A stretch of 64,000 nucleotides of DNA from Smallanthus sonchifolius (taxonomy: Eukaryota; Streptophyta; Magnoliopsida; Asterales; Asteraceae): contig CM042042.1 in assembly GCA_023525975.1 (NCBI GenBank), forward strand, positions 47,379,880-47,443,879, given 5' to 3'. The translations under genes and the position numbers were made by a program. Each line of letters begins with the position of its first letter. Position 1 is the stretch's first letter. The notes under the pieces are model-generated. The model was not told where the DNA came from and ran no database searches. It saw only the letters and a list, made by a program, of their open reading frames with translations. This document shows, one piece after another, positions 1 through 11,060 of this stretch.

Positions 1-187
1 CGAAGATCAGTGTCTGGCATCCCGATTATGTTTATGTTATGTTTTGATTTGATGTTGTTAAAGACAAATTGTATTAGACATGTTTATGTTTTCGCTGCGT
101 ATGTTGAGATTTTAAATCGTTTCCGCTGTGTTAATGAATGTCTTATGTTTAAAGTGCTATGTGTTGATGAGTAAATCCAATACGTGA

Positions 188-331
188 GGCCTCCCGGGTT
201 CGAGGCCTTACAGTTTCACCCTACACGTGCCGTTGTTGAGACCACCACCCTGGCCGTTGGGCGACGACGGTGCTAGCACGTCCGGTGCGAGTGCGTCCGA
301 TGCATATGGTGATGACGAGATGGAGGGGTAA
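188..331 (+). pseudogene. Possible C-terminal remnant of a transposon ORF
   Basis: A short open stretch ends in TAA at 329-331. It reads as a proline-rich, then acidic Ser/Gly/Ala/Asp tail ending DDEMEG, which looks like a disordered C-terminus. It precedes AT-rich tandem repeats (566-860) and a block of TATACGTGACGGTTAGG-like motifs. That would fit the 3' end of a DNA transposon, but no conserved domain is visible and an in-frame stop lies just upstream at 185-187. The assignment is weak. Confidence 0.2.
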
Positions 332-565
332 ATAGATTGTTTAGATAGATTTGTACTTTTGTTTTATGTGTACAAAATCATTGTATTTATGTATGTAGTT
401 TTATTTATGATGGTTATGTTGTGTTTGTTTGGTTGTTTGTAATGGTTGTATATGATGTTTATATATGTGATTTTATTTACGAGTAGTTTAACACGCGAAA
501 AAAACTCTTAGTTTTACATCTCAAACCGAAAATTAAAAAAAAGCTAGTTTTATAATAAAAAAGAC

Positions 566-860
566 GTGACCGGATTTTAAAAACTATAACTACCGATTTT
601 TACAAACTTTTAACGTGATAAAACCAAAAGAAAAAAAACCGTTATTCATTTTATACATCTCAAACCGATAATCGAGGTAACCGGACTTTAAAAACTATAA
701 CTACCGATATTTAAAAACTTTTAACGTGATAAAAACAAAAAACCAAAAGAAAAAAAAGTCGTTATTCACTTTTTACATCACAAACCGATAATGAAGGTGA
801 CCAGATTTTAAAAACTATAACTACCGATGTTTCTAAACTTTTAACGTGATAAAAACATAC
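566..860. repeat. Three-copy AT-rich tandem repeat (about 111-120 bp unit)
   Basis: Units start at about 566, 677 and 797. Each contains a GTGACCGGATTTTAAAAACT-like segment, TATAACTACCGAT, then AACTTTTAACGTGATAAAA. The third copy is truncated near 860. The divergence among copies suggests an old array, possibly the subterminal region of a DNA transposon. Confidence 0.75.
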
Positions 861-899
861 ATATATAATTTTAAAAAAAAATAAGTAAGGGCGACATTT

Positions 900-1115
900 A
901 GCTCTATATGTGACATATACATCACCAAAACCCTAAAACCCAACTCAACCCTAAAAAAAACCCACCAACATATCCTGACATTCTCTGACGCGCTGATTCC
1001 AAAGTCTGGTGGAGAAGGGTGACGGATTGCCCTATACGTGACATTTGGTGCCCTAAACATCACATTTAACCCTATATGTGACGGTTAGGGCATGTACAGT
1101 TCAAAAATGAGACGG
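900..1115. repeat. Block of short motifs related to TATACGTGACGGTTAGG
   Basis: Several copies of CCCTATAYGTGAC(A/GG)T follow one another, ending with TATATGTGACGGTTAGGGC at about 1071-1091 and GAGACGGTGTC at about 1108. A block with the same motifs in opposite orientation lies at 7240-7550. This arrangement resembles the subterminal repeats of CACTA or Mutator-like elements, but no clean terminal inverted repeat or target-site duplication was found. Confidence 0.45.
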
Positions 1116-4100
1116 TGTCAAACTCCCCTAAAAAAGGTAAGAGACAAGGATTTAACTTAAACGTTAAGACATGAAGGCTTTAAGGTAGAAAAAGGCAAAA
1201 TTTGCAGAAGAGATCCATGCATCTATCCATGTACAATACAAGTCAAGAAAGCAAGAAGAAAGGGCTTGGAGGACGACCAGATAGGTACAACAAATAAATA
1301 AAAAAGAGTACGAAGGTTTACAAATCATAAAGCATTAGTTACAAGCGTATTCGCGAAAAATTATTGGATAAAAGATGAACCGAGCAATGATACTGTGATC
1401 CACAGCCCATGTCCATTTTGATGGAACTCCAGTAGGTCGGAAACCTTTAAAATGCTTTCACGTGGGTACGAAAAAAAAAGAGAGAGAGAAAGACGAAAAA
1501 GACAACTTTCTGGTAGGAAACAACTTTGCCATCGGACGACTATTAAGCCCGAACATTCGATTTTATCTGATTAAGCACCGGTTAACTCATTCCCGTCGGA
1601 CAATTATTTACTCCCGGCGAAGTCCCGACCATCCCGTCCTTGCTGGATGACTACGTACCGTCACCCAGAGACGTCCCAACCTACGGGTTAGGCAGGACTG
1701 TTCTTGAGAGGCTAGGCGCTATCCCCGTCAAACTCTTTCATCATCATCATCATCATCATCCGTGAAACAAGCTCTTACGAACAGATAAGTTTCGAGACTT
1801 CTCTTTTATTTGATACTTCAATGTACAACACGCAAACTCGTTGTGCAAGGATTATGCATATTTTATGAAAGAATCTCACATCATGTTTATTGGAGGATGG
1901 GATACATGGCATATGGAACGTCATTAGGGGATGAGATCTAGATTCATCATAATCATATGTTATGTTTTAAGAGACATGGGTAGACCCATTTTCCGCCAAT
2001 CGTATTCGGTTTCACCCGGTGAAAAGCAAGAACATGAATACAATATAATGGTATATGGACTCCAAAATTCCATGATCAAACAAAAAGTGCATGCGTGGAT
2101 CATAAAAGTTGAAGATAACCTCTGTTGTTTTAGTGGTTCGTGGCTCATCAAGTTATTTTACACGAGGAACATCCATATTCCATATTTGTGTTTTAAAAAA
2201 AAAGTGGGAAAAACACAAAGATAGCAGATGTATTAGTTTTAGCTTAAGAGAAAAAGTAAAAGCAACATCTCATGAGGAACAATCCTCGTTGCACATTCAT
2301 CATCCCAAGACAATTCATGAAACAGACTGCGGAATCGGTCGTCTCATAACGCCAGATTAATTGGATGCAAGCAGTTGGTGCATGGATCATCCCATGCGAA
2401 ATTGGAAGCAAGGACAAGTTAATGGAATTGCCAATCTTCCAGGAAAAATAATCATTTCAGGATCACAATAACCATTCTATGTTGGGAGGATATGACAGAC
2501 ACAAAAAGGAGTCAAAGGCAGAAATAACTTAGTTCGGGGGGTCAGTCTCAAAAGGGAAAAGAAGCAACTTCAACCGGGCATGTCATTATTGTAACCACTA
2601 AGTAATCGAACAAGGTACTATCCCCATCTCCATAATCTTGAAAAGCATAAAAGATACGATTACTATTGCACAAGGTGCAAGGTTAAAAATTATCTTTAGA
2701 AATATATATTTGCGTTACAGCTCACATTTATCAAAATTAAAGTAAAGAAAAAAAAAACAAAGTAATAGTTTCTTGATTAAGAAAAAATCAAATGATAAAA
2801 GCTTTAATTTTCCATTCACGAAAAGGAAGTGTTGAGAAAACATACATGGTTTTTGTCAAACCGTTTAAAACGTTCTCCGGTTGCAAAGTTCATATCAATA
2901 ATCTTAAATGTGATTTGAGATAGCTTATATATATTTGCTTTCATTTAAATTATTCGATAAACTATTATGGGCTAATGACAAAGGCACCTACAAGTTGGTC
3001 AGATTTGATAGATCAGAGGTACCCCGCATGTGGAGTGCAATGCAAATAAGAAAGTTAGCCCCGGTGAAAAAGTTTGTAAGAAACATGCACCAAAAGTACT
3101 ATCTTCAATTTCTGAATCAAATCACGATATGCATGAAAAAAGGAGCCTGACAAACAAGGCTCAATACAAGCCTGACGAACGAGGCTTGTAACTCCCTGAT
3201 CAGGAGAAAAAAGTAGGAGGTCCCGCCTAGGGTAAAACCTCCGGGGATGTCTGCCAGGAAGATATCCTCACGAAAAACCATGGTAAAAAGGGACAAAAGG
3301 CAATATACTCTGGTGTGCGGGGCACACAATAAGTCCCCACTCTCGGTTACTAGTAACAAATTACAAAAGCAATGGCGCATACGTATGAACAAAGGGCAAC
3401 ATAGCAAAGCAAAAGAGTATAAATAAACATGCATAAGATTGGAATTAATTACACGACCGAAAGAGCTTAGTGAAATTCTAAGCAATTGTTTTCAGAAAAT
3501 TCACAACAAGCAATCAGACATACTCCCCTGGATAACCCACGCGGGAAATGATCATTGTTTAAAGCAGCGAGTTAAAAGAAAAAAGACACAGAGAGAGGTT
3601 TGTAATCTGGAAATGCTCGAAGGTAGCAAATGCAACACTGGAGGGAAGGATCATCATTGTAATGACAAAAATAAGCGGGGGGGGGGGGGGAGCAAAACCA
3701 AAAGTCAAGTGAATAACTAGAAGCTATTTGTGAAGTCTACATGGTGAATTCAGAACTAAAAGTACCCATCAAGCAACGAAGTCACTGAGGTCAAGTAGGG
3801 CGCATAGTGTAACGGTGGAACGTCCCGGAGGAAAACATTCGTTTAGGAAGATGGCCTTATAGATTATCATACGAGTTCAATGCTACTAATATGGATTCGC
3901 AACACTGAACTGGGGAAAAAGTGGTATAAGGCTACAACTTATAAACCCCCGCGAGAGAAGTTTGTTCCTTAGAAGTAGGGAGACTATGACACATCAAAAG
4001 CGTTAGAAAGCAACAAGTACGCCACTCACGTTTCCGGCTTTGGCTACGACCGGGCATCCCCATGATATAAAACTTGGATCCCGCTGAAAGCATAGAAGCA

Positions 4101-4699
4101 ACATGGAACCGAGAATCTAACATAGGGGTATTACCGCCAAACAGCCCCCTCCCCCAAGCAGGAAGAAAGTCACTATAGATTGAAGTTAATAAATCAGTTG
4201 TTATTAAGCGGGAGTCTCGTCTTCTATAAGATGTTATCAGGCATGAAGACTTTATATACAGTCGTGTAGGCGTCTCGTGAAAGAGCCTCACAGACCTCCT
4301 GATTATGGTATATCCCACTTCGTGAAGGGCAAAGAGGCACCTAGGTAAGGACCTCTAGCATATAATGAAAAGGGTCCTATGTAATAAAAAGGAAAAGTCA
4401 TTCTGTAAAATGACCAAATATAAACAACTCACTCATCAAGAGAAAAAATGAAGGAGGCCCCCGCCGGGGGACCTCCAAGGGAACATCCTACCGGAGCGAA
4501 TCTCCTCACGAAAAACGGGGACAAGTGAAAAGGAAAAGAATGAAAAGAAAATCTCTTTCGAGTAAAGAGCATAAGAGGTTAAATGTTCCTCTTCCGGTTA
4601 AAGGACCCCAATTGCCACATTAGGTAACTAGACATAATACTCTTTGTTCGAAATGGAGGTCGCCTCTCTCGCGGAGGACCTCCCGATAAAAGAGCATGG
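1116..4699. other. Gene-free, degenerate transposon-derived DNA
   Basis: I see no supportable gene here. The stretch contains a (CAT)n run at about 1738-1759 and a 14-G homopolymer at 3677-3690. It also has degenerate GC-richer segments with AGGTCCC / ACCTCC motifs near 3210-3260 and 4450-4480. The latter resemble motifs further right, up to the Tat-type LTR that ends at 6440, so much of this may be old LTR or 3' non-coding sequence of Tat elements. Open frames are short and lack domain signatures. Confidence 0.45.
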
Positions 4700-4860
4700 A
4701 AAGTCCTTATGAGAAAATGAAAAGGAAAAAGATGATAAGAAATAAAAAGGAAAATGATGATAAGAAATGAAAAGGAAAAGGGTGATAAGAAAATGAAAAG
4801 AAAAGGATGATAAAAGATGAAAAGGGAAAGTATGATAAGAGATGAAAAGTGAACGATAAA
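4700..4860. repeat. Purine-rich minisatellite (about 25-bp unit)
   Basis: The unit is close to GATGATAAGAAATGAAAAGGAAAAG and recurs about six times with substitutions and small indels. The complementary strand reads as a spurious Phe/Ser-rich open frame. Confidence 0.7.
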
Positions 4861-5262
4861 AAACGGCCTCGAATATTATCGTACGGTGGCCTCAATTACT
4901 ATTATTATCATTGTGTTATGAAGCATAGGCCTGATCCAGGGGCCTCGATTATTATTTTTTATACTATGAAGCACAACCTTCTTCGAGGGCCTCGATTATT
5001 ATTTTCATACTACGAGGCATGATCCTCCGAAAGCACCTTCTTTGAGGGTCTCGTTATTATTATGAGAGGCATGATCCTCCGAAAGCACCTCGATTATTAT
5101 TATAGCCGCAAGGGCCTCGATTATTATTTTCATACTACGAGGCATGATCCTCCGAAAGCACCTTCTTCGAGGGTCTCGTTATTATTCTGAGAGGCATGAT
5201 CCTTCGAAAGCACCTCGGTTATTATTATAGCCGTAAGGGCCTCGATTATTATTATGCTATGA
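4860..5262. repeat. Complex tandem repeat with GGCCTCGATTATTATT units
   Basis: A compound unit of about 124 bp recurs, seen clearly at about 4989 and 5113. It is made of GGCCTCGATTATTATT, TACTACGAGGCATGATCC, TCCGAAAGCACCT and GAGGGTCTCGTTATTATT. Earlier copies near 4870 and 4940 are more diverged. Confidence 0.75.
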
Positions 5263-5814
5263 AAAATGTCCATACATAAGGGCCTTAATTGTTATTCCCT
5301 CGAGAAGAAAAAAAGGTCTTAACCTAATAATGTCTTGTCAAAGGAAAAAAATGCTCATTCGAAGACCTTCAGATTTATTTATTCTTTCTTAAAGTAGGGA
5401 GAAACCCCCCTTCATGATGATTTCTATATCTTTTACAAGCTCAACTAGGAGGCTAGCATAGTATAATCTCATTACCAACAAGGTGGTAGTTTCCCGATAG
5501 ATTTGTTCACATTCAAGACGTTTTCATACTCTAAATTGAAGATGTTGATTGACTTTCGTCTAAATGCCTCACATTCTCCTCGATGAAAGGAAAGTACTAA
5601 GAAACATGTTCTTGACAACGTGACACCATTCATCTTCGGGTTAAAAGTTATATAAAAGGGTTATTGTTTGCGGAAAAGGACCCGCATACATTCTCATAAG
5701 AGAATTAGAAGAAAACGATATTTGAGATATGAGTAACATAATAAAGCAATGAAGCGCAGCTATGAAGGTCAAATGACACCCGACGTCGAAATATTATACA
5801 AACCAATCCTAACA

Positions 5815-6440
5815 TGGTGGCGTTACGTATCAACGGACTAGGGGGACTTAGGGGAGTACTCCCGGTCCTGAGCAGTAGAGACGATGGTAGGGATCATTGG
5901 AGTCCACTATCCTTATCATAGATGACAAACATAATGGACTAGGGGGACTTGAAGAGGTACATACTGTCCCAGACAACTTGGCCCAGTTGTGAGGCCCAAT
6001 ACACATAAACAAGTCCAGTTCAGACAAGCCCATCTAAAAGGCCCATTATGGAAAAGGTCTAATAGGGCTAACAAGACCCCAACCCCCTATATATTGGGAG
6101 GTCCCACTTTCATCAGAACTCAGCTCATTCACCCCCTACAAAGGGACAGGTTCTTCCTCCTCCTTGGCTCACACACTTTCCTCTCTTTACTTATACATAC
6201 GAATATCACTTATACAATGATCATGGATGATGAAAAGGCTGACTTGAGCGTCGGAGGACCCTCGGGGAGATCCCTCTCGGGTCCTCTAACTAGAGTTTCA
6301 TGTGGCTGCAGGTTCGATCGGGCCTTAGAAGACAAAGATCCGGTCTCGTACGATGGAAAGGCTGATCCGGACGCGATCTCCTTCCTCCGACTGATGCTAC
6401 CTCAAGCTAACCTCTTCGGGTGAGTTTTTGGGACGCAACA
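5815..6440 (+). mobile_element. 3' part of a Tat-type Ty3/gypsy LTR
   Basis: The stretch carries LTR-like layout: a promoter-like CCTATATATTGG near 6086, then a leader, then TGACTTGAGCGTCGGAGGAC near 6240, which is typical of the U5 region of Tat-clade (Retand/Ogre-like) elements. It ends in GACGCAACA at 6440, immediately before a primer-binding-type sequence. Two partial copies of GGACTAGGGGGACTT (about 5834 and 5937) mark an internal duplication. The left LTR boundary was not resolved, and no gag or pol follows, so this is a truncated element. Confidence 0.65.
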
Positions 6441-6459
6441 TTGGCGCCATCCGTGGGAC
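6441..6459 (+). other. Primer-binding site of a Tat-type retrotransposon
   Basis: TTGGCGCCATCCGTGGGAC directly follows the CA end of the LTR. TTGGCGCCGTCTGTGGGAA-like sequences are the usual primer-binding sites of Tat-clade elements, and this copy differs from that at a few positions. No intact internal region follows: 6460-7200 has only short frames. Confidence 0.65.
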
Positions 6460-7239
6460 CGGGAAAACTATCCTGGGTTCCTCATACAACGGCCAGATCC
6501 GCGCCTTTTCTGGTACCATTTCGGGTTGACAAAGCTTATTTTTATGAAAATTCGAGACAGATTCATATACTGCTGTCTCAAGAAAAAGATAAATGTTATC
6601 TCAAAAGAAAAGTGCAAGCTCCAAAGCCTTGGGTGAAAGCTTTGCAGATCCAAATGGTACCAACATGCAATACCAGATCCATGCTATCTACACGAAGGAG
6701 AATAAAAGATATATCGGGGATAGCCAGATTCCATGTCCCAGGTTTGAGATCTTCTCCTTATTACAAAAAGCAAGTTAAAAACAATGAATTTTCCGCGTGA
6801 CCTTGCTCCTGGTTGCTAAGGCATGAACAAACAAGCATGATATACATGCATGGTACAATAATAGATGTATAAAAGTCATATTTTATGGTATTACAGTAGA
6901 ACTCAACTTGCATAGTAAGCACACGTTTAGCATGCTTCATGTTTCTTATGAGAATTGGATGCGTGAGATACAAGTGTCCAAAGCATTAAGTGGGTGAAGT
7001 GCAAGATTCGTGATTTATCAGATTTATGCTAGAGTAGGGTAGGTGTCGTCTTAGATAAAATATATCCATTGGATAAATAATGGATTTGTAGCCTTACTTT
7101 CAAATCAAAGGGGGGCGATGTCTATTGCAAGGCTACAGGTCTAGTTCAGTGTGCTAATAAGAAACTGAAGGGGGAGAGGACAGACAAATCACAGTACAAT
7201 GTCACATGGATGTGTCAGGCCTTAAAAAAAGGTGGTGCT

Positions 7240-7550
7240 GGAGACACCGCTGTTTTTTTTTTCACACTTGACCTAACCGTTACGTATAGGCTTAAACGTG
7301 ACGGTTGTGACCCAAACGGTCACTTTTCGGCCTAAACGTGACGGTATGTCTCTCGTGAGTCAGGGGAAAAAAAAGACACTGGTGATACAAGGTTGTGCAG
7401 CCTACAAAAAGGAACCCTAATGGTCACGTATAGGCCAATACGTGACAGTTGTGTACGGGGTTGTTTTGACAGAAAGTTAACGTTGACAGTGTTGTCGGAC
7501 ACCTAACCTAACCGTCACCGTTGGACCTATACGTGATGGTTAGGTTGCAG
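7240..7550. repeat. Second block of CGTGACGGTTAGG-type motifs, opposite orientation
   Basis: Motifs include GACACCGCTG at about 7244, ACCTAACCGTTACGTATAGG, several TAAACGTGACGGT copies, GTCACGTATAGGCC near 7412 and CCTATACGTGATGGTTAGG near 7526. Read outward from the 1.1-7.2 kb interval, this block and the one at 900-1115 run in opposite directions. Confidence 0.45.
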
Positions 7551-7892
7551 ATTCAGCTTATATTAAGACAACTTTCACCACTCACTCACACACTAAACCC
7601 AAAATCAAACACAACTCTCATCACATTAAACCCACAATCCACAACTCTCACCACTCACTTTCATCACACTAAACCCACCATCATATACAAACCCGACACT
7701 ACCATTTTCACCATAATTAAAAAGAACAGAAAGTATAGACGAAAGAGCGTGTTTGAGTTCTTGGTTATGATTATTTGTTGTTGGGACACCCAAGTAATAT
7801 TTGTTTCACGCCTGACACCGATGTCGAGTTCGGGAGATAAGCTTCCAGATTTGAATGAGGAGCCAACCTTCGAAGATCTGAACCAGGTTTAA
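7521..7892 (+). pseudogene. Short open frame of unknown origin after the repeat block
   Basis: A 123-residue frame is dominated by Thr/Leu/Pro-rich low-complexity sequence and ends with a segment reading MSSSGDKLPDLNEEP. I do not recognise a family. The last ~25 residues could be the start of a transposon-encoded protein whose remainder is lost: AT-rich DNA follows, with no plausible continuation. A random frame remains possible. Confidence 0.2.
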
Positions 7893-8075
7893 CAAGTCTT
7901 TATTTTATTAAGGGTTCTACTAGGACGGGTAAACTTAGTGGTGTGCAAGTTTTTATTTTACGTCGGGTATCTAACCAGGTTTAAAAATTATGTTGGTTAA
8001 CCAATGTGTATAGTGGTTAATAGTTATAGTGATTTTAATATTTAATTTATGTTGGTACTTAATTTATTTTAGGTT

Positions 8076-8867
8076 TTCTTAACGCCGCATATTAAAGAAA
8101 GATGGAAGAGTAAAGTTTGATTTATCATCTCGTCAAAAAGCGGGTTTGAATGTCTCCGGGCTCCTCGGGTCCAAGATTTTCTAACAGTTATCCCCATTAA
8201 AGGACTGGGCCGGCATATGTCAGCTGTGGAGTACCGGGCTATCCTCAAGTATCGGCTAATGATCCCCTTGTTTCCGACTGATGAGCCCTGCCCAGTTTGC
8301 CGCAAGGCTTGTTTGGATTCTTTTGGCGAGCATGCGGTCCATTGCAAAGAGTTACCCGGGTTTAAATACAGGCGTGATTTGGTTAGGGATTTTCTTTGTG
8401 ATGTTCTCAAACGGGCATAAATTTCTGCTAAAAAAGAGGCTCCCGTGAACTTTCTGACAGATCCGCTTGAAGGGAGGTCTACTCTACGACCGGCTGATAT
8501 TCTTGTGTTTGGTTGGGCAGGGGGGAAACACGCTTGTGTGGACCTTACAGGAGTGTCCCCTCTTGTGGGGCTCAGGGACAATGGGGTTGTGGCGGGTCAT
8601 GCTGCTTTAAAGGCGGAATCATGCAAAGTTGCTAAACACGAGAAAGCTTGTTTAGAGAACCAACACGTGTTTATCCCTTTTGCTTTTGATACTTTTGGGT
8701 TCCTAGCACCGGAGGCAGTGGAATTCCTAAACAGGGTTCAACGAGTCGTGCATAGTAATATTTCGGCCCCTAAGACCCAAAGCTTTGTTTTTAGTAGGAT
8801 CGGTTTTGCTATTCAAAAGGGGGTTGCAGCGCATCTTGTTGCCCGTTTACCTGCCACTTTATTGTAA
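8076..8867 (+). pseudogene. Broken C-terminal tail of a plant reverse-transcriptase-related protein
   Basis: One frame reads from about 8145 to the stop at 8867 with a single in-frame TAA at 8418-8420. Upstream, similarity seems to continue in a second frame (an SSRQKAG-like segment near 8125), so a frameshift lies near 8145; the TGA near 8118 would be by-passed by it. A zinc-binding cluster CPVC...H....C sits at about 8285-8345. Downstream come ADILVFGWAGGKHACVDLTG and a conserved tail ending FAIQKGVAAHLVARLP. From memory this tail recurs in many plant genomes in proteins annotated as reverse-transcriptase-like; the exact element class is uncertain. The catalytic RT domain is absent, so this is a dead 3' fragment. 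Confidence 0.55.
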
Positions 8868-8879
8868 TCGTCGTTCTTT

Positions 8880-10860
8880 TCAATGATATCAATATTAAGA
8901 AAGATAGACAGTAGACATAAAAGGAACCGACTATTGGTAAGTATGTGAATATAGGCTATTGTAAAAAAAATACTTAGGCTTTGCAGTGAAATTAATTAAA
9001 TAGTATTCATAATACTATGTAGGAATAAAGGTGATCCGTGCATCTGTAATTGTCTGAATTCCTTAATAATCGTGTAAGAGTTCGCTAAAGAGAAAAAAGG
9101 ACTAGACCGTTGGTGTTTAGTCGATGATAAAACAATGACTATTCTTTGGTGGTGGTGTCTTTCTATTGTCCATAAACTAACAAAAAAATGACCTTATGTT
9201 ATTTGCTTATGTTAATGTAAATAAGAAATTCAATAAGCATGATAAATGGTACAAAAAAAATTGTAAAGTGAACCTTATAAATATGTAAACAAGTACATAC
9301 ATGTATACTTAGAGATATTAAGGCCTCAAGTAGTAAGGGTAAAAGTATTTAAAAAGGCATTGGAGGAACTATCTACGGAGTTAGTTGTTTGTGTTAGCTC
9401 TAACTCTTAGTATAAATTTATAGATAAAAATTGTATATGTTTACTTAAAAAATAGTTGTTATGCTCCGGCTTTATATACATATAAACTTAGTGAAGTACC
9501 TGAGTATGTGTTGATCAGATTGATGTACTAAGCAAAGCTTTGGAGCCACTCATTCTAACCATGATGTCATCAGTAACTTTATAAGTACCGCGAGTCAGTT
9601 TAAAAAAACTTATACTGTTTTTCGCATTGATCTTTAGAAATTATAACATAAATTTCATAAGGATAAGTTCCATGTCAGTAGATGAAACTCATGTGCATGT
9701 TACACTAACCATCAGTTTGTTAATCCAAAGTAATACTTTCTTGATGAGTGTTACAAAGATCAAACACTCAATGAAATTCAAATCTCCCACACCATAGGTT
9801 CAACGTAATCCTTAAAGTGGCTCAAGAAACAATTTAAGTTCAACGTAGAAAGTCTAGTAAACATAATTGACAAATGTCTCTTAATCGCTTAGAAGAATAT
9901 GTTATCCAAAATTGAATATATAGTGTGGATCATAAATCAAGAAAGAATTATATCCAATCACAGTTCACTCAAAGGACTTCAAAAATTTCCAACAAACACT
10001 CTAAGATCTAACATCAAATATATAAAAAAACATTATATATAAGAGCTATTTGATAGGAATTAAGTGTGTGGTGTGTACATTGTAAACCTATCAAGAGCAT
10101 GCATAAGAGTATATAAACAACATGTCTTAGTTTTCTGTAGGGTTGTTTACAACATGTCGTAGTTTTCTCCGGGGTTTGTTTATCTTGATCCCGGTCTGTA
10201 TATGATCAAATCTTTTGTCCAATCAATGATTTTTATTCACCAAACCAACACTTTAGTAAAAAAGGCCGATATGCCTCTTTTATCACGGTCAACAAACCAA
10301 CCCCCAAAATTACTTCGCTCAGTTAAAACACCTTTTCAACCTCAGTCAAACATAAAAAAACCCGAGACCAATAAAAACGACTATATTACGGTTTTTTAAG
10401 ATAAATGTTATGTTATTGTTTTTATAGATAAATGTTACTTTATGAATTTCAAATCTCCCACACCATAGGTTTTGATTAACAACAATGCTTTTTATAACAA
10501 TCACCTTTTTAAATCTAACAAAGTCACCCCCTAGATACATGGGGTGTGATGGCATAGTCAAATAGATTCAAACCATACATCAAATTGACAAGGGTTGAAT
10601 ATGAGACAATTGAAACTACAAGGATAAGTTGAGACCATACTAGATATGGTAAAAAGGGTATTACCGACATTTCACATGGCTTCCAGTTTCCAAGAGATAT
10701 AGATAGAGAGACAGCTCCGTTACCAATTGTGCGTGTATTGTGTGTGTGTGTTTATGAACATCAGCCTCCGTGCTGTTGTGTGATCGGATCCTCAAGTGAT
10801 CCATCGGACCAAAAATCTTTGGAACATCAAACCCTAGCATAGCAATTAGCATTCTCCATT
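8880..10860. other. AT-rich intergenic DNA upstream of the LARP1-type gene
   Basis: No gene or complete element was recognised. A CAAATCTCCCACACCATAGG segment occurs twice (about 9780 and 10450) in the same orientation, suggesting two pieces of one old repeat. The last few hundred bases should include the promoter of the gene starting at 11061, but I could not place a convincing TATA box. Confidence 0.5.
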
Positions 10861-11060
10861 GAGTAGTTGATCGGTCTAATTTGATTCCCTATTTATCCCC
10901 AATTTTGATCGTGTTTTTAGGTTTTCATTTTAGATATACGACGTCGTCGTCGATCGGCTTATCGACCTAGTACCCTAATTTGAGTCCGATTATATCAAAT
11001 TTCATCAATCGTATTAGAAATAGTTTGAATTCGAGGCTTGTTGTTTACGAATAAAACCCT

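Noticed and set aside
2935..3150. Open frame MLSFKLFDKLLWAND as a gene
   Set aside because: Short, no domain, no splice continuation and embedded in degenerate repeat DNA.
4707..4895. Phe/Ser-rich minus-strand open frame as a membrane protein
   Set aside because: It is the complement of a purine-rich minisatellite.
1116..6440. One 5-kb Tat LTR covering the whole region
   Set aside because: Only the right end has LTR signals; no left boundary, TG start or second LTR copy could be shown.
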